NCBI GenBank assembly: GCA_035297265.1
Contig: DATGZH010000043.1
Location: forward strand, 1 to 24,084
Length of the DNA stretch: 24,084 nucleotides
Source of the DNA: DATGZH01 sp035297265
GTDB lineage: Bacteria; Actinomycetota; Acidimicrobiia; Acidimicrobiales; RAAP-2
Direction: 5' to 3'
Below the pieces are notes generated by a model. That model saw nothing but the letters and a program-made list of their open reading frames with translations. It ran no database searches and was not told the DNA's origin. Positions 1 through 7,010 of the stretch are shown here, in pieces. The number at the start of each line of letters is the position of its first letter. The stretch's first letter is position 1. The position numbers were made by a program, and so were the translations under genes.

Positions 1-414
1 AAGCACCTCCGACCCGCCGCCCCAACGCCACCCATGTCCCAGCCTGAACAGGAAAGGCAACTGACAGCACCCCGTCCTAGGCGGGGGCAAGGCCGGGGGG
101 TGGGGTGTAGGTAAGGAGGGTCGCCCAGGCCGCCCTCGCGATGCACCTCATGAGCAACACGGCCCTGCCGGGGGCGACCTACGACATCGAAGGTGGCGAG
201 CGGGTCGTCTCCGGGGCATGACCGAGAGACTTCCCCCTCGGCCCCGACGAGGAGGTGGAGCGACCCGGGACGGCCGCCGCGCCGTGGCGGGCGTCGGCCG
301 GGACGGAGTGACCAACCACGGCGGGGCATCAGCACATCGAAGCTGCCGCCTCTTCTTTCGCGTTGGCATAGCCGGTTCCGGCGAAACACGACATGGGGAA
401 CCACGGGCGACTGC
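1..414. other. Intergenic or edge region without a convincing gene
   Basis: I see no supportable gene here. The only open stretch of note on the plus strand is a 26-codon ORF from ATG 141 to TGA 221. It has a good Shine-Dalgarno-like AAGGAGGG at 113-120, but that lies about 20 bases from the ATG, too far for a normal ribosome site. It could be the relic of a gene or chance. The rest is G-rich sequence with no promoter, repeat or hairpin that I can defend. Confidence 0.4.
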
Positions 415-966
415 TCAACGCGGCTCTTCCGGGGCCGCCAGCCCGAGGAGGCGGACCACTCGCTCGTCGTCCGGCCCCAGATACCGGGCCAACACCCCGA
501 CGATCCGTTCGACGTCGAGAGTGCCGGCCGCCGCCATGTCCTCGAGGTCGGCCCAGTCGCGGGTCCGGTTGAAGAAGGCCTTGAAGACGGCCAGGTCGCT
601 GCAGGACAGGAACGGCACCTCGGCGCCGGCGAAGGACTCGACCCGGCAGCGCAGCGCGGCCTGGCGGTGGAAGTCCGTCGTGTCCAAGAACACGTCGACC
701 GGGATCTCGTCCCACCACAACCGGACCTGCCCGTCGCGGCTCAGGATCTGCAGATCGTCGGCCGTGCAGCGCACCCCGGCCGGCAGAGCGGCTACGACCT
801 GGTCGGCCTGGTCGACCTCCACGAAGACGTTGACGTCGATGTCGATAGTGCCCCGTGCCCGCTCGGTGCACCAGGCCAGGGCGAGCGCCCCGCCGAACGC
901 ATGGTCCAGCCCGGCCTCCGACAGGTGCTCGTGCAAGGCCACGACGCGCTCGGGCAGGTCCGTCAC
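415..966 (-). CDS. Nucleotidyltransferase-like toxin candidate (AbiEii/MNT type)
   Basis: A 183-residue protein resembling the small nucleotidyltransferases that act as toxins or partners in AbiE- and MNT-type modules. The visible signature is a G-G-x-L segment near residues 25-28 followed by T-I-D-I-D-V (D42 and D44), the usual paired metal-binding aspartates of the fold. A further acidic strand (VDVFLD) around residues 90-95 may supply the third carboxylate. Such enzymes transfer a nucleotide to RNA, protein or another target; the target here cannot be read from sequence. Its ATG overlaps the stop of the upstream XRE regulator by four bases (963-966), so the two are translated together. The regulator-first order and the coupling support a toxin-antitoxin or abortive-infection pair. 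A housekeeping nucleotidyltransferase is the alternative. Confidence 0.75.
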   Translation of the reverse strand: MTDLPERVVALHEHLSEAGLDHAFGGALALAWCTERARGTIDIDVNVFVEVDQADQVVAALPAGVRCTADDLQILSRDGQVRLWWDEIPVDVFLDTTDFHRQAALRCRVESFAGAEVPFLSCSDLAVFKAFFNRTRDWADLEDMAAAGTLDVERIVGVLARYLGPDDERVVRLLGLAAPEEPR

Positions 967-1286
967 GAAACCCCGAACTTCGGGAACAACAGCTTCGGGT
1001 GGTGCCGGGCCGGGAAGACCGAGGCCAACCGGAGGGCCTGGAGAACCTCGGCCTCCCGGGCGGGACCGTCATCGAAGGCCGCCCTCCGGGCCAGCTCGAC
1101 CTCGGGCTCGAACCCGGCGGCCCGAAGGATCCGGGACCAGGTGGCCACCGACGGCTCGATGCGTCCCTGCTCGTAGGCAATGAGGGTGGCGTGAGAGGTG
1201 CCAGCGCGCCGGGCCAGATCTCGGAGGCTGAGGCCGGCCTCGGCTCTCGCTCGTCGGATGGCCATGGCGGCGTCCACACCGAACAT
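963..1286 (-). CDS. XRE-family helix-turn-helix regulator (antitoxin candidate)
   Basis: A 107-residue cytoplasmic DNA-binding protein. Residues about 8-60 form a classic XRE/Cro-C1 fold: an R-R-A-R-x3-G-L-S start, then L-A-R-R-A-G-T-S and the recognition stretch H-A-T-L-I-A-Y-E-Q-G-R. The C-terminal half has no recognised domain and could contact the partner. The frame is open upstream to 1343, but I place the start at ATG 1286 because it lies inside the perfect palindrome at 1280-1311 and follows a probable promoter. ATG 1265, just before the helix-turn-helix, is the alternative. No clear Shine-Dalgarno site precedes 1286, so a leaderless transcript is possible. The palindrome suggests tight autoregulation. 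It overlaps the downstream nucleotidyltransferase by ATGA. Confidence 0.85.
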   Translation of the reverse strand: MFGVDAAMAIRRARAEAGLSLRDLARRAGTSHATLIAYEQGRIEPSVATWSRILRAAGFEPEVELARRAAFDDGPAREAEVLQALRLASVFPARHHPKLLFPKFGVS

Positions 1287-1311
1287 GGTATCGGATCCGA
1301 TACCATGTTCG
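1280..1311. promoter_or_regulatory. Perfect 32-bp palindromic operator over the XRE start codon
   Basis: Positions 1280-1311 are a perfect inverted repeat with no spacer, centred on GGATCC (1293-1298). The inner core reads GGTATCGGATCCGATACC. The regulator's likely ATG (1286-1284, minus strand) lies in one arm. A symmetric site of this length beside an XRE gene is what a dimeric repressor would bind to shut off its own operon. Binding is inferred; the symmetry is directly visible. Confidence 0.75.
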
Positions 1312-1602
1312 AGCAGCGACCGAGGGGGGCTCGGAGGAGCCACGGAGCCAGCCAGCGGCAGAGGCGCCCTGGGAACAGGCGGGGGGCCCTCGACGAGGGC
1401 GGGGGGCGCACCGACCGCGCGGCGGTGAGCTGATCGTGAGCGTGCAGGCCAGGGCCCAACGGGCGGGCTGTGGTGGCGCGAAGCGGGAGGTCCGGGGAGG
1501 AGCCGTGCGCAGAAGGGGCTGCGTGGGGTCGGGACGGGTGTTGGGTGTCGGGAGGCGTTTCTGGGGCCACCGGCTCGCGTTGGGGGGTGGGTAACCTCGG
1601 AT
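1312..1602. other. Divergent intergenic region
   Basis: This separates the minus-strand XRE gene from the plus-strand membrane protein. Apart from the palindrome at its left edge I see no hairpin, repeat or recognisable promoter. A GTAACC at 1591-1596 is not followed at 15 bases by CGTC, so I do not count it as a member of the promoter family found elsewhere in the window. Confidence 0.4.
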
Positions 1603-2247
1603 GTGACCCCAACCGCCGAAGCGGAACGGGTAGGTGAGCGGCACCCGCCGAATCCCCCTTACGACCCCCCGGTCCGTCGGCCGGGGCAACGTTGGGTCAT
1701 TGCCGGGGTAACGACAACCGCTCTGCTGTGCATCGTCTTCGTGGTCGTGCTGGTCGTGGGCACTCTGTTCCTACAGTCTGCAGGCCGAGATCTCGGGCAG
1801 GGCATCGGACAGGCGATGGGTGTCATCACTCAGGGTGCTGCCGCCAAGGCATCATTCGCGGATGGCGTTGCCAAGGCGCATCACATCCCTGACGGGGGAT
1901 TGACGCTTGCTGTCTTGAATCAACAACGCCCTGACGTGCGGTGGCTGGCCGGTGATCGGTCCGCGCCGCTCAGCGGTAACGACCCCTATGTCAGCATCAG
2001 CGTGGCGGGTGACTACGTCATAACAGTGGCCGACTTCGCCAGTTGTACGTTTGGCCTGACCGTTTCTGCGAAGAACGACCCAATCATCAGCCAGGACCAC
2101 CTTCCTGGTGTCGGCACCTACTACGTATTTCCAAACCCGTCGCCATCCCTCACGCCGACTTGCTCGGCTAATGCAGCACCCACCACGGGGTGGACGACAG
2201 CGGATACTGCGGTGATACGCCAGATCAACGCTTCTTCCTCCGGCTAA
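1603..2247 (+). CDS. Single-pass membrane-anchored protein of unknown function
   Basis: A 214-residue protein that I do not recognise. It has a proline-rich cytoplasmic N-terminus (about residues 1-30), one strong hydrophobic segment (about 31-57), and an extracytoplasmic domain. That domain holds two cysteines far apart, one in the A-S-C-T-F stretch and one near T-C-S-A close to the C-terminus, which could form a disulfide outside the cell. The start is GTG 1603, within ATGTGA; no strong Shine-Dalgarno site is visible. Codon use is less GC-extreme than its neighbours (AAT, TCT and GAT codons appear), which may indicate recent acquisition. It stands alone, transcribed away from the toxin-antitoxin pair and toward peptide gene E. 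Confidence 0.6.
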   Translation: MTPTAEAERVGERHPPNPPYDPPVRRPGQRWVIAGVTTTALLCIVFVVVLVVGTLFLQSAGRDLGQGIGQAMGVITQGAAAKASFADGVAKAHHIPDGGLTLAVLNQQRPDVRWLAGDRSAPLSGNDPYVSISVAGDYVITVADFASCTFGLTVSAKNDPIISQDHLPGVGTYYVFPNPSPSLTPTCSANAAPTTGWTTADTAVIRQINASSSG

Positions 2248-2271
2248 CGGGTCGCAGTAGCCGTCCGGAGG
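2237..2271 (+). terminator. Possible hairpin terminator at the end of the membrane protein gene
   Basis: CCTCCGG (2237-2243), overlapping the stop codon, is complementary to CCGGAGG (2265-2271). GGCTA (2242-2246) can also pair with TAGCC (2258-2262). There is no U-tract, as is common in high-GC actinobacteria. It lies between two convergent genes, which fits a bidirectional terminator. Confidence 0.35.
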
Positions 2272-2383
2272 CGACGGCTGACGCGTAGCAGAGCCAGGAG
2301 CCCGGAGAGTGCAAGCAGGGTTGAAAGGGCGCCTGGACGGCCGACGAGGACTAGGCAACGTACAAACCCTGCCTGAAGGGGGA

Positions 2384-2701
2384 TTAGCTGTAGTTGAAGC
2401 TGATCTTGGTGAAATTCAGCGAGAGCGACTCAGAGGGAGCGCCCCCCTGACTGCCCCCGAGACATCCCTGGAAGAGGTTGGGGCTGGAGACGTCGGTGGT
2501 CTTGGTCACCACGATCTCGTTCACCGAAGGCATAGCGAATCCGGCGACCTCCCCGACCGCCCGGGCCTCCAGGGCCTCGTTGGCCAGGGCGATGACCGCG
2601 ACGAGCAGTGTCTTCTCCCGCTCGTCGAGTGCCGCCGCCAGCTCATCGAGCTTGCGACCCAGGTTCTCGAGGTCCTGGGCGTCAAACGCGATATCGGTCA
2701 T
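2384..2701 (-). CDS. Peptide E: RiPP-precursor-like small protein
   Basis: A 105-residue small protein. Residues 10-50 form an amphipathic helical module with L-D-E-R-E-K-T-L-L, closely matching the module in protein C (10818-11087) and the C-terminus of peptide F. It is followed by E-V-A-G-F-A-M (51-57), nearly identical to residues 52-58 of peptide D. Beyond that point the sequence is unique: Thr/Ser-rich with one cysteine (C80) in Q-G-C-L-G-G and the tail F-N-Y-S. A conserved front with a variable back end is the pattern of a modified-peptide precursor. The ATG at 2701 follows an AAAGGGG ribosome site. A GTAACC-N15-CGTC promoter lies at 2883-2859, leaving an untranslated leader of about 150 bases. 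No modifying enzyme is directly adjacent. That it is a precursor is inference. Confidence 0.65.
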   Translation of the reverse strand: MTDIAFDAQDLENLGRKLDELAAALDEREKTLLVAVIALANEALEARAVGEVAGFAMPSVNEIVVTKTTDVSSPNLFQGCLGGSQGGAPSESLSLNFTKISFNYS

Positions 2702-2995
2702 TGTGGCCCCTTTCTCGCCGGTGGCCGGCTATACAGCCCGGCCACTGCCTCGCGGAAGGTTCGCCCGGGTCAGGGCCCCGGTGGGCGAGTGTCGCCTGAC
2801 CGAGCAGTCTGGCCCTTCTCGAACCTTCCCGGCGCTTCTCTTCTTGATGCGAGTAATTGACGGTGCGGGTTTAGTGCGGTTACAGGTTCGCTGGACATCG
2901 ACGAGAGACGAACAGGCGGTGATGACCACGGCGCTCGGCCGAGGTGAGGGCGGCGGACCAAGCCCACCGCGCCGACGCTGCGCGCCTGGGACGTC
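2702..2995. other. Leader and upstream region of peptide gene E
   Basis: This holds the long untranslated leader of gene E (2702 to about 2853) and its promoter at 2859-2883. GGCCGG (2721-2726) and CCGGCC (2739-2744) could pair into a small hairpin within the leader. Positions 2884-2995 show no gene of their own and run into the transposase fragment. Confidence 0.4.
2859..2883 (-). promoter_or_regulatory. ECF-type promoter of peptide gene E
   Basis: On the minus strand GTAACC (2883-2878) is followed after exactly 15 bases by CGTC (2862-2859). This is the same element, with identical spacing, as upstream of genes A, B, C and D. The start codon is about 157 bases further on, the longest leader in the set. 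Confidence 0.75.
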
Positions 2996-3140
2996 GTGAC
3001 TTCAAACAAGCCCTTCCAACGCCGGGGCGAGGTATTCGGTGGCCCGGTGGTCACCGCCGTCATGATCGACTGCCCCGTTCATCACGCCGAGGTCGTGAAC
3101 CAGAAGGGCGACAGCTACCGGTTCCAAGGACATGGCTTGA
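2996..3140 (+). pseudogene. istB: Fragment of an IS21-type helper ATPase (IstB C-terminus)
   Basis: The plus-strand reading T-S-N-K-P-F, G-E-V-F-G-G-P-V-V, A-V-M-I-D, H-H-A-E-V and G-D-S-Y-R-F matches in order the C-terminal part of IstB, the AAA+ ATPase partner of the IS21-family transposase. The family normally shows T-S-N-x-x-F, W-G-x-V-F-x-D, D-R-L-x-H-H and G-x-S-Y-R. Only about 45-50 of some 250 residues remain. The Walker motifs and everything upstream are missing, so it cannot function. It is a scar of a past insertion next to peptide gene F. Confidence 0.75.
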
Positions 3141-3187
3141 GGACCGAACTGCTGATGGATGCGCTGAGCCGGGCCGTGGCCACGAAC
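3141..3187 (+). pseudogene. Possible fragment of an IS3-type integrase core
   Basis: Continuing in the same frame as the IstB remnant, L-R-T-E-L-L-M-D-A-L-S-R-A-V-A-T resembles the helix before the second catalytic aspartate in IS3/IS481-type transposases (typically R-x-E-L-V-x-D-A-L-x-x-A-V). It is only about 16 residues and stops exactly where peptide gene F ends on the other strand (3188). If real, two different elements have recombined here. The assignment is tentative because of the length. Confidence 0.35.
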
Positions 3188-3436
3188 TCAGGTTGTCGCC
3201 TCGCCGGCCAGCGCGGCCTGTTGGAGGACATGGGTGATCACCAGCTGCTCGTCCTCGGGGAGCTGCTCGACGAACTTCGTGAGGCTCGCCGTCGCCCGAT
3301 CGACCTGCTCCTGGGTGAAGGGTGGGTCCTGTGAGAATCCCTGAACCTCGCTGACCGACACGATCGGAACGGAGAAGGACTCCGGACGCAGACCGCCCCC
3401 GACGTCGATTTTGCCGTAGTTCATGTAGATGGGCAC
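3188..3436 (-). CDS. Peptide F: small protein with a C-terminal leader-like module
   Basis: An 82-residue protein. Residues 50-78 (S-L-T-K-F-V-E-Q-L-P-E-D-E, then a hydrophobic stretch to A-A-L-A) align with the helical module of proteins C and E, but here the module is at the C-terminus. The N-terminal half is glycine/serine-rich with E-V-Q-G-F at 30-34. M-P-I-Y-M-N-Y-G at the very start is reminiscent of Hcp tube proteins, but nothing else of that fold is present and I do not assign it. GTG 3436 is chosen because AGGAGG lies four bases upstream. A one-mismatch copy of the shared promoter lies at 3496-3472, about 36 bases before the start. Function unknown; a precursor or accessory peptide of the same system is inferred. 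Confidence 0.65.
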   Translation of the reverse strand: MPIYMNYGKIDVGGGLRPESFSVPIVSVSEVQGFSQDPPFTQEQVDRATASLTKFVEQLPEDEQLVITHVLQQAALAGEATT

Positions 3437-3471
3437 AAGACCTCCTCGTCAAGACGTCGTTCCATCTACCT

Positions 3472-3496
3472 GACGTGACAACCCGCCTCGAGTTAC
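3472..3496 (-). promoter_or_regulatory. ECF-type promoter of peptide gene F (one mismatch)
   Basis: On the minus strand GTAACT (3496-3491), 15 bases, then CGTC (3475-3472). It differs from the five exact copies only in the last base of the -35 element. The start codon is about 36 bases downstream. Confidence 0.6.
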
Positions 3497-3739
3497 ATCG
3501 CTCGAGACAAAGTGGCTCGCCTCAGCGGTGCGCTCTGCGGGCCGCCCTGGCACCCCGGTCCCGCGGAGAACCGCCGCATTCGTCGATCAGCGGTGAGGCG
3601 GGCCGACGGAAGAGTTTGAGTTCCCTCCCGTCAGCACCCGCTCGCCGGTGGACGAGCATCGCGGGACACCTTGTTTGGTCGTTGAATGGACGACACCAAC
3701 AACGCCAGCCACCAAACCGACAATGCCTCGACTCGACAA
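3497..3739. other. Intergenic region between peptide F and the PhyH gene
   Basis: About 240 bases upstream of the F promoter and downstream of the PhyH stop. I see no ORF with a plausible start and ribosome site and no strong hairpin. It may hold decayed mobile-element sequence, given the transposase remnants beyond gene F, but nothing recognisable remains. Confidence 0.35.
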
Positions 3740-4561
3740 CTAAGAAGGGACGTGTTCCTCGTGGGCGACCAGGCCTCGCCGGATCGCGGCCTCGACCGGG
3801 GAGTCGGCTCGGGCCGGTTGATCGAGGATCACGGGTTCCTTGCTCACGAGAGGTGTCCGTGACATCAGCCGGGGCTTGCTCCCCCGTGCGGGCTGCGCGC
3901 CATGGACCAGGAAGGGGTGGCAGAGGAAGACGTCCCCGGCCTGTCCGGTGGCGAAGGCCACGGATCGTGCCGCCGAGGCCTCCACCGCCAACGACGTCGT
4001 CCTCGAAAACGACATACCGCCGACTCCAGCTGGACGCAAGATCGATGGGACGTCGAGGTGAGAGCCGATCCTCAGGCGAGTGGGGCCGTCATCCGGTCCG
4101 ATGTCCGAGAAGAAGAACAGCAGCAGCAATGCACGATCGCCGGAGAAGATGTTCACCCTCCACTGGCTGAAGTCGTAGGAGTCGCTGCCGTAGCTCTCGG
4201 GGGGAAAGCTCTCATCGACGTGCCAACCGGTGTCGGTGGGCGGAGCAGGGTGCGGGAAACGGACGATGAAGATGCCCAGGTGTGGTCGGGGCTGCCAGCG
4301 CCCGACGCCGACGAGCTGATCGAACACCCCGTAGAGCCGGGGGTTGTCGAACGCCGCAGCGAACGGGCGAGGATCCGACGGGAGCATCGTGGCGACGGGC
4401 TCGGTCCACGAAGCGGGGTTGTCTGGGCTCTGGCCCAGATCCGACCAGATGACTCGCTGCCCCTCCCTCACGACGTCCCTGGGCACCACCCCACGGAGGT
4501 GCACGTAGCCGTCCTCGATGAACTGATCGACCTCCTCCTCCGTGAGGGGGCTCTCGATCAT
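3740..4561 (-). CDS. PhyH-family Fe(II)/2-oxoglutarate dioxygenase
   Basis: A 273-residue enzyme of the phytanoyl-CoA dioxygenase family, which uses Fe(II), O2 and 2-oxoglutarate to hydroxylate unactivated carbons. The facial triad is visible: H114-x-D116 in W-H-V-D-E-S and the distal H220 in F-L-V-H-G-A. R231 in K-P-R-L-M-S-R is placed to bind the 2-oxoglutarate carboxylate. The N-terminal pattern of a helix followed by D-G-Y-V-H-L is typical of the family, and the length is normal. ATG 4561 has a GAGAGGAG ribosome site upstream. A variant of the shared ECF promoter (GTAACC-N15-CGAC) lies at 4629-4605, suggesting co-expression with the peptide genes. In this setting it may hydroxylate a peptide side chain. 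A small-molecule substrate is equally possible from sequence alone. Confidence 0.85.
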   Translation of the reverse strand: MIESPLTEEEVDQFIEDGYVHLRGVVPRDVVREGQRVIWSDLGQSPDNPASWTEPVATMLPSDPRPFAAAFDNPRLYGVFDQLVGVGRWQPRPHLGIFIVRFPHPAPPTDTGWHVDESFPPESYGSDSYDFSQWRVNIFSGDRALLLLFFFSDIGPDDGPTRLRIGSHLDVPSILRPAGVGGMSFSRTTSLAVEASAARSVAFATGQAGDVFLCHPFLVHGAQPARGSKPRLMSRTPLVSKEPVILDQPARADSPVEAAIRRGLVAHEEHVPS

Positions 4562-4604
4562 CGATCGGCTCCTCTCCAGCTCCTCGAAGGGGTCACGTAA
4601 TTAA

Positions 4605-4629
4605 GTCGGTCGAGCCCGGTCAGGGTTAC
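4605..4629 (-). promoter_or_regulatory. Variant ECF-type promoter of the PhyH gene
   Basis: On the minus strand GTAACC (4629-4624), 15 bases, then CGAC (4608-4605) where the other copies have CGTC. One mismatch in the -10 element may make it weaker. It lies about 44 bases before the PhyH ATG. Confidence 0.5.
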
Positions 4630-4666
4630 GTTCGGGCGGCGGCGGCCCGGCAGCAGGGGGCAACGT

Positions 4667-4682
4667 GGGCAGGCACCTGCCC
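4667..4682. promoter_or_regulatory. Short inverted repeat in the PhyH/cupin divergent region
   Basis: GGGCAGG (4667-4673) and CCTGCCC (4676-4682) are perfect inverted arms separated by two bases. The site lies between the two divergent genes and could be an operator. At this GC content a chance match of this length is not rare. Confidence 0.3.
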
Positions 4683-4790
4683 CCAGGCGGTGGGCGGCGG
4701 CCGACCACCCGCTGAGCAAGGGTGGACGCGGCCGTCGCTTCCCCGGACCGGGATACATTCGGGCGGGCGCCGAGGCGTGAGGGAGTGGGC

Positions 4791-6029
4791 GTGGGCCGGA
4801 CCGACGAAAGCTCGCACCTGCACCGGTGGTGGGGTGCGCTCGGCGAGGACATCGCCAGCCGATGGAACCGCCTGGGCCGGCGGCTGGAGGAGTTCCCCGA
4901 GGTCGCCGGTGAGGCGCTCGAGCGGCACGGGCGTCCGGAGGCCGAAGTTGCGCTGCCCGTCCTGCAATGGCTGGCCGACGGGCAGCTGCCCCGCCAGCAC
5001 GAGCGTCGGACGGGTTTCGGACAGCCCGCCGTCACCGTCTTTCGCGACGAGGGCTTCAGTGTCGACCTTTTGTACTGGTTCGACGAGACCATCTCCATCC
5101 ACGACCACCGGTTCGGCGGGGCCTTCACCATCGTGGAGGGCCAGAGCCTGCAGCTGGTCTACGACTTCGAACCGGGTGAGGCGCTGTCGCCCGGGCTCTC
5201 CGCCGGCCGGCTCTCCTGCACCCGGATCGAGACCCTGCACCCGGGCGAGGTCCGGCTCATCCCGCCCGGTTCGGGCTTGGTCCACTCGAACGTCCACTTT
5301 GCCTTCCCGGCGCCCACCATCTCCTTGGTGGTCCGTACAGGCTCGTCCGGTGAAGAGCCGCAGCACTTCTACTCCCACGGTGGCCTGGCGTTCGCCGACC
5401 GGGAGGCTCCGATGGAGACGCTGAAGCGACTGCAGGGTTTCGGGGCTTCCTGCCGGATCTCACGGGAGGCCGGCGTCGAGTTCCTCGGACGGGTGCTCAG
5501 GGACGCCGCACCGCGCGATGCCCTGGACTACATCGGCGCCGCGACCAGCTACTTCGGCACCGCGCTCTACCTCGACTCCTTGATCGCCGAGTCCCCCATC
5601 GGCACGTCGGAGGAGACGTTCGGGCTCGTTCGGCGCTACGTCCAGCAGCTCCAGGTCAGCCTGGCCGCGCTGGTGGAGTTGACGACGCTGACCGACAACG
5701 AGAGCCGACTCCTCCTGGCACTCCTCGCCGCGGGGGCGGATTGGGAGATGACCGACGACCTGCTCCGGCAGCTTCGGCCAGCCCAAGAGCCGATGGTCAC
5801 GCTGTGCGGGCTCGTTCTCCAGGTCGTCGAGCAGGCAGGGGCTTCGGGTCGGCGGTCAGCCTCCTCGCTCTCGGCGGAGGCCACCCACTACCTGCGGGCG
5901 GCCTCTTCCGGCGCCGGTGGGGCGCCCTCAGTCCCCTGCCCGGAGGGCGTGGCCACCGAACTGGCCACCCATCGGCTCTTCGGGCCCCTCTTCCGCTTCG
6001 CCCTCGCCGACCTCGGCCAACCACTCTGA
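4791..6029 (+). CDS. Cupin-domain protein (cysteine-dioxygenase-like fold)
   Basis: A 412-residue protein. The N-terminal half carries a cupin: H104-D-H106 followed by G-G-A-F-T-I-V-E-G, and a second conserved stretch I-P-P-G-S-G-L-V-H165-S. This arrangement resembles thiol-dioxygenase-type cupins, where the histidines hold a non-haem iron. The C-terminal half is helical and contains L-T-D-N-E-S-R-L-L-L-A-L-L-A-A-G (about residues 300-315), similar to the helical module of proteins C, E and F. GTG 4791 is preferred because GAGGGAG lies five bases upstream; the frame is open back to GTG 4722. It diverges from the PhyH dioxygenase, and its 3' end overlaps the convergent methyltransferase gene by 102 bases. 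A cysteine- or peptide-oxidising role is inferred from the fold and context only. Confidence 0.75.
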   Translation: MGRTDESSHLHRWWGALGEDIASRWNRLGRRLEEFPEVAGEALERHGRPEAEVALPVLQWLADGQLPRQHERRTGFGQPAVTVFRDEGFSVDLLYWFDETISIHDHRFGGAFTIVEGQSLQLVYDFEPGEALSPGLSAGRLSCTRIETLHPGEVRLIPPGSGLVHSNVHFAFPAPTISLVVRTGSSGEEPQHFYSHGGLAFADREAPMETLKRLQGFGASCRISREAGVEFLGRVLRDAAPRDALDYIGAATSYFGTALYLDSLIAESPIGTSEETFGLVRRYVQQLQVSLAALVELTTLTDNESRLLLALLAAGADWEMTDDLLRQLRPAQEPMVTLCGLVLQVVEQAGASGRRSASSLSAEATHYLRAASSGAGGAPSVPCPEGVATELATHRLFGPLFRFALADLGQPL

Positions 6030-7010
6030 GCCGAGGACGTTGCCCAGCTCGAGGGGCCGGTGGACGACGAGCGCCACGTGCTCGGCCGACTCGATGCCGG
6101 GGAACCTCACCGCCAGGTCGATCTCGGTGTCCCGCCATGGCTCGTCGACCCCGGTCGACACCATCGCGACCTCGTAGCCCAGTCGACGAAGTCCCCGGGC
6201 GAGCGCGTGCAGAGGACGGTCGCCGTTCGCCCAGGTCACGTCGACAGCCAGCATGACCATGTCCCCGTCGGGTCGGAGCAACGACGCACCCTCGAGGATG
6301 AACCGCCGCGGCAACTCGAAGCCCGTGGTCCCGCCCTCGGCGAAGACGCGCTGCGGACCGTGGACCTCACGATCGAGCGCCGGCATCCACGGCGGATTGC
6401 CCGTGACCAGCATGAAGGCCCCCGAGGCGAGCCCCCCGCTGACATCGGTCAGGCAGGCCGTCGCCGCAGGTGACCCGTCGGCCCGAGGGTTCAGGGCGAA
6501 GGTGAGCGCGGCGCACGCCGCCGTCCGGTCCACGATGTCCGTGCCGACAACTGTGTCGTAGTGGGGGGCCAGCAGAGCGGCGACGGTGCCCGCGCCAGTG
6601 CCGAGGTCGGCCATGGCGCCGCCCTGACGGGCGCGGCGCGACGCGTAGTCGGCCAACCACAGAGAGTCGCGGCCGAAGTAGACGCGCCCCGGATCGTCGC
6701 CACCGTCGGTGGGGACGAGGACGACGACGTTCCCGAGGGCGAACAGGGTGAAGCGTGGCGCCAGTCGGGCCGCATCGACGTCGGCCGCGCCCGTGGCCAC
6801 CAGGGCGTCGACGTCGTGGCGACCGAGGTCTCCCAGCGGGACCGGATGCCCGAGTGCGAGCTGGGACGCCGCCCGGAGCTCCCGGTCGCCGCCTTGGAGG
6901 ACCTGGTTCGCGTACCCCCCCGCCCGCAGCGTCTCGACCAGCCGACGGAGCGCCTCGGTCGCCGGCCGGTCCGCCAGCACCCGAAGGGCGGCGAACCCTG
7001 GCCGGGTCAC
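5928..7010 (-). CDS. SAM-dependent methyltransferase with NPPW motif (MT1)
   Basis: A 360-residue class I methyltransferase. The SAM-binding loop is D-L-G-T-G-A-G (135-141), and the acidic residue after strand 2 is D158 in V-G-T-D. N-P-P-W (205-208) is the catalytic motif of N-methyltransferases acting on amides, adenine or glutamine (the HemK/PrmC type). About 130 residues precede the core, including a helical segment that may recognise substrate. Its ATG overlaps the stop of the MNIO gene by four bases (7007-7010), placing it last in the peptide-B operon. It is a paralogue of the methyltransferase at 21982-23007: R-V-F-A-E-G-G-T-T-G-x-E-L-P here matches R-R-F-A-D-G-G-P-T-G-x-E-L-P there. 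N-methylation of the modified peptide is the inferred role. The C-terminus overlaps the convergent cupin gene. Confidence 0.85.
   Translation of the reverse strand: MTRPGFAALRVLADRPATEALRRLVETLRAGGYANQVLQGGDRELRAASQLALGHPVPLGDLGRHDVDALVATGAADVDAARLAPRFTLFALGNVVVLVPTDGGDDPGRVYFGRDSLWLADYASRRARQGGAMADLGTGAGTVAALLAPHYDTVVGTDIVDRTAACAALTFALNPRADGSPAATACLTDVSGGLASGAFMLVTGNPPWMPALDREVHGPQRVFAEGGTTGFELPRRFILEGASLLRPDGDMVMLAVDVTWANGDRPLHALARGLRRLGYEVAMVSTGVDEPWRDTEIDLAVRFPGIESAEHVALVVHRPLELGNVLGSEWLAEVGEGEAEEGPEEPMGGQFGGHALRAGD

Noticed and set aside
1591..1615. GTAACC upstream of the membrane protein gene as another member of the shared promoter set
   Set aside because: The bases 15 positions downstream are ACCG rather than CGTC, and the gene starts before that point.
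3401..3436. Hcp (type VI secretion tube) identity for peptide F from its first eight residues
   Set aside because: Only M-P-I-Y-M-N-Y-G fits. The rest of the Hcp fold is absent and the protein is too short.
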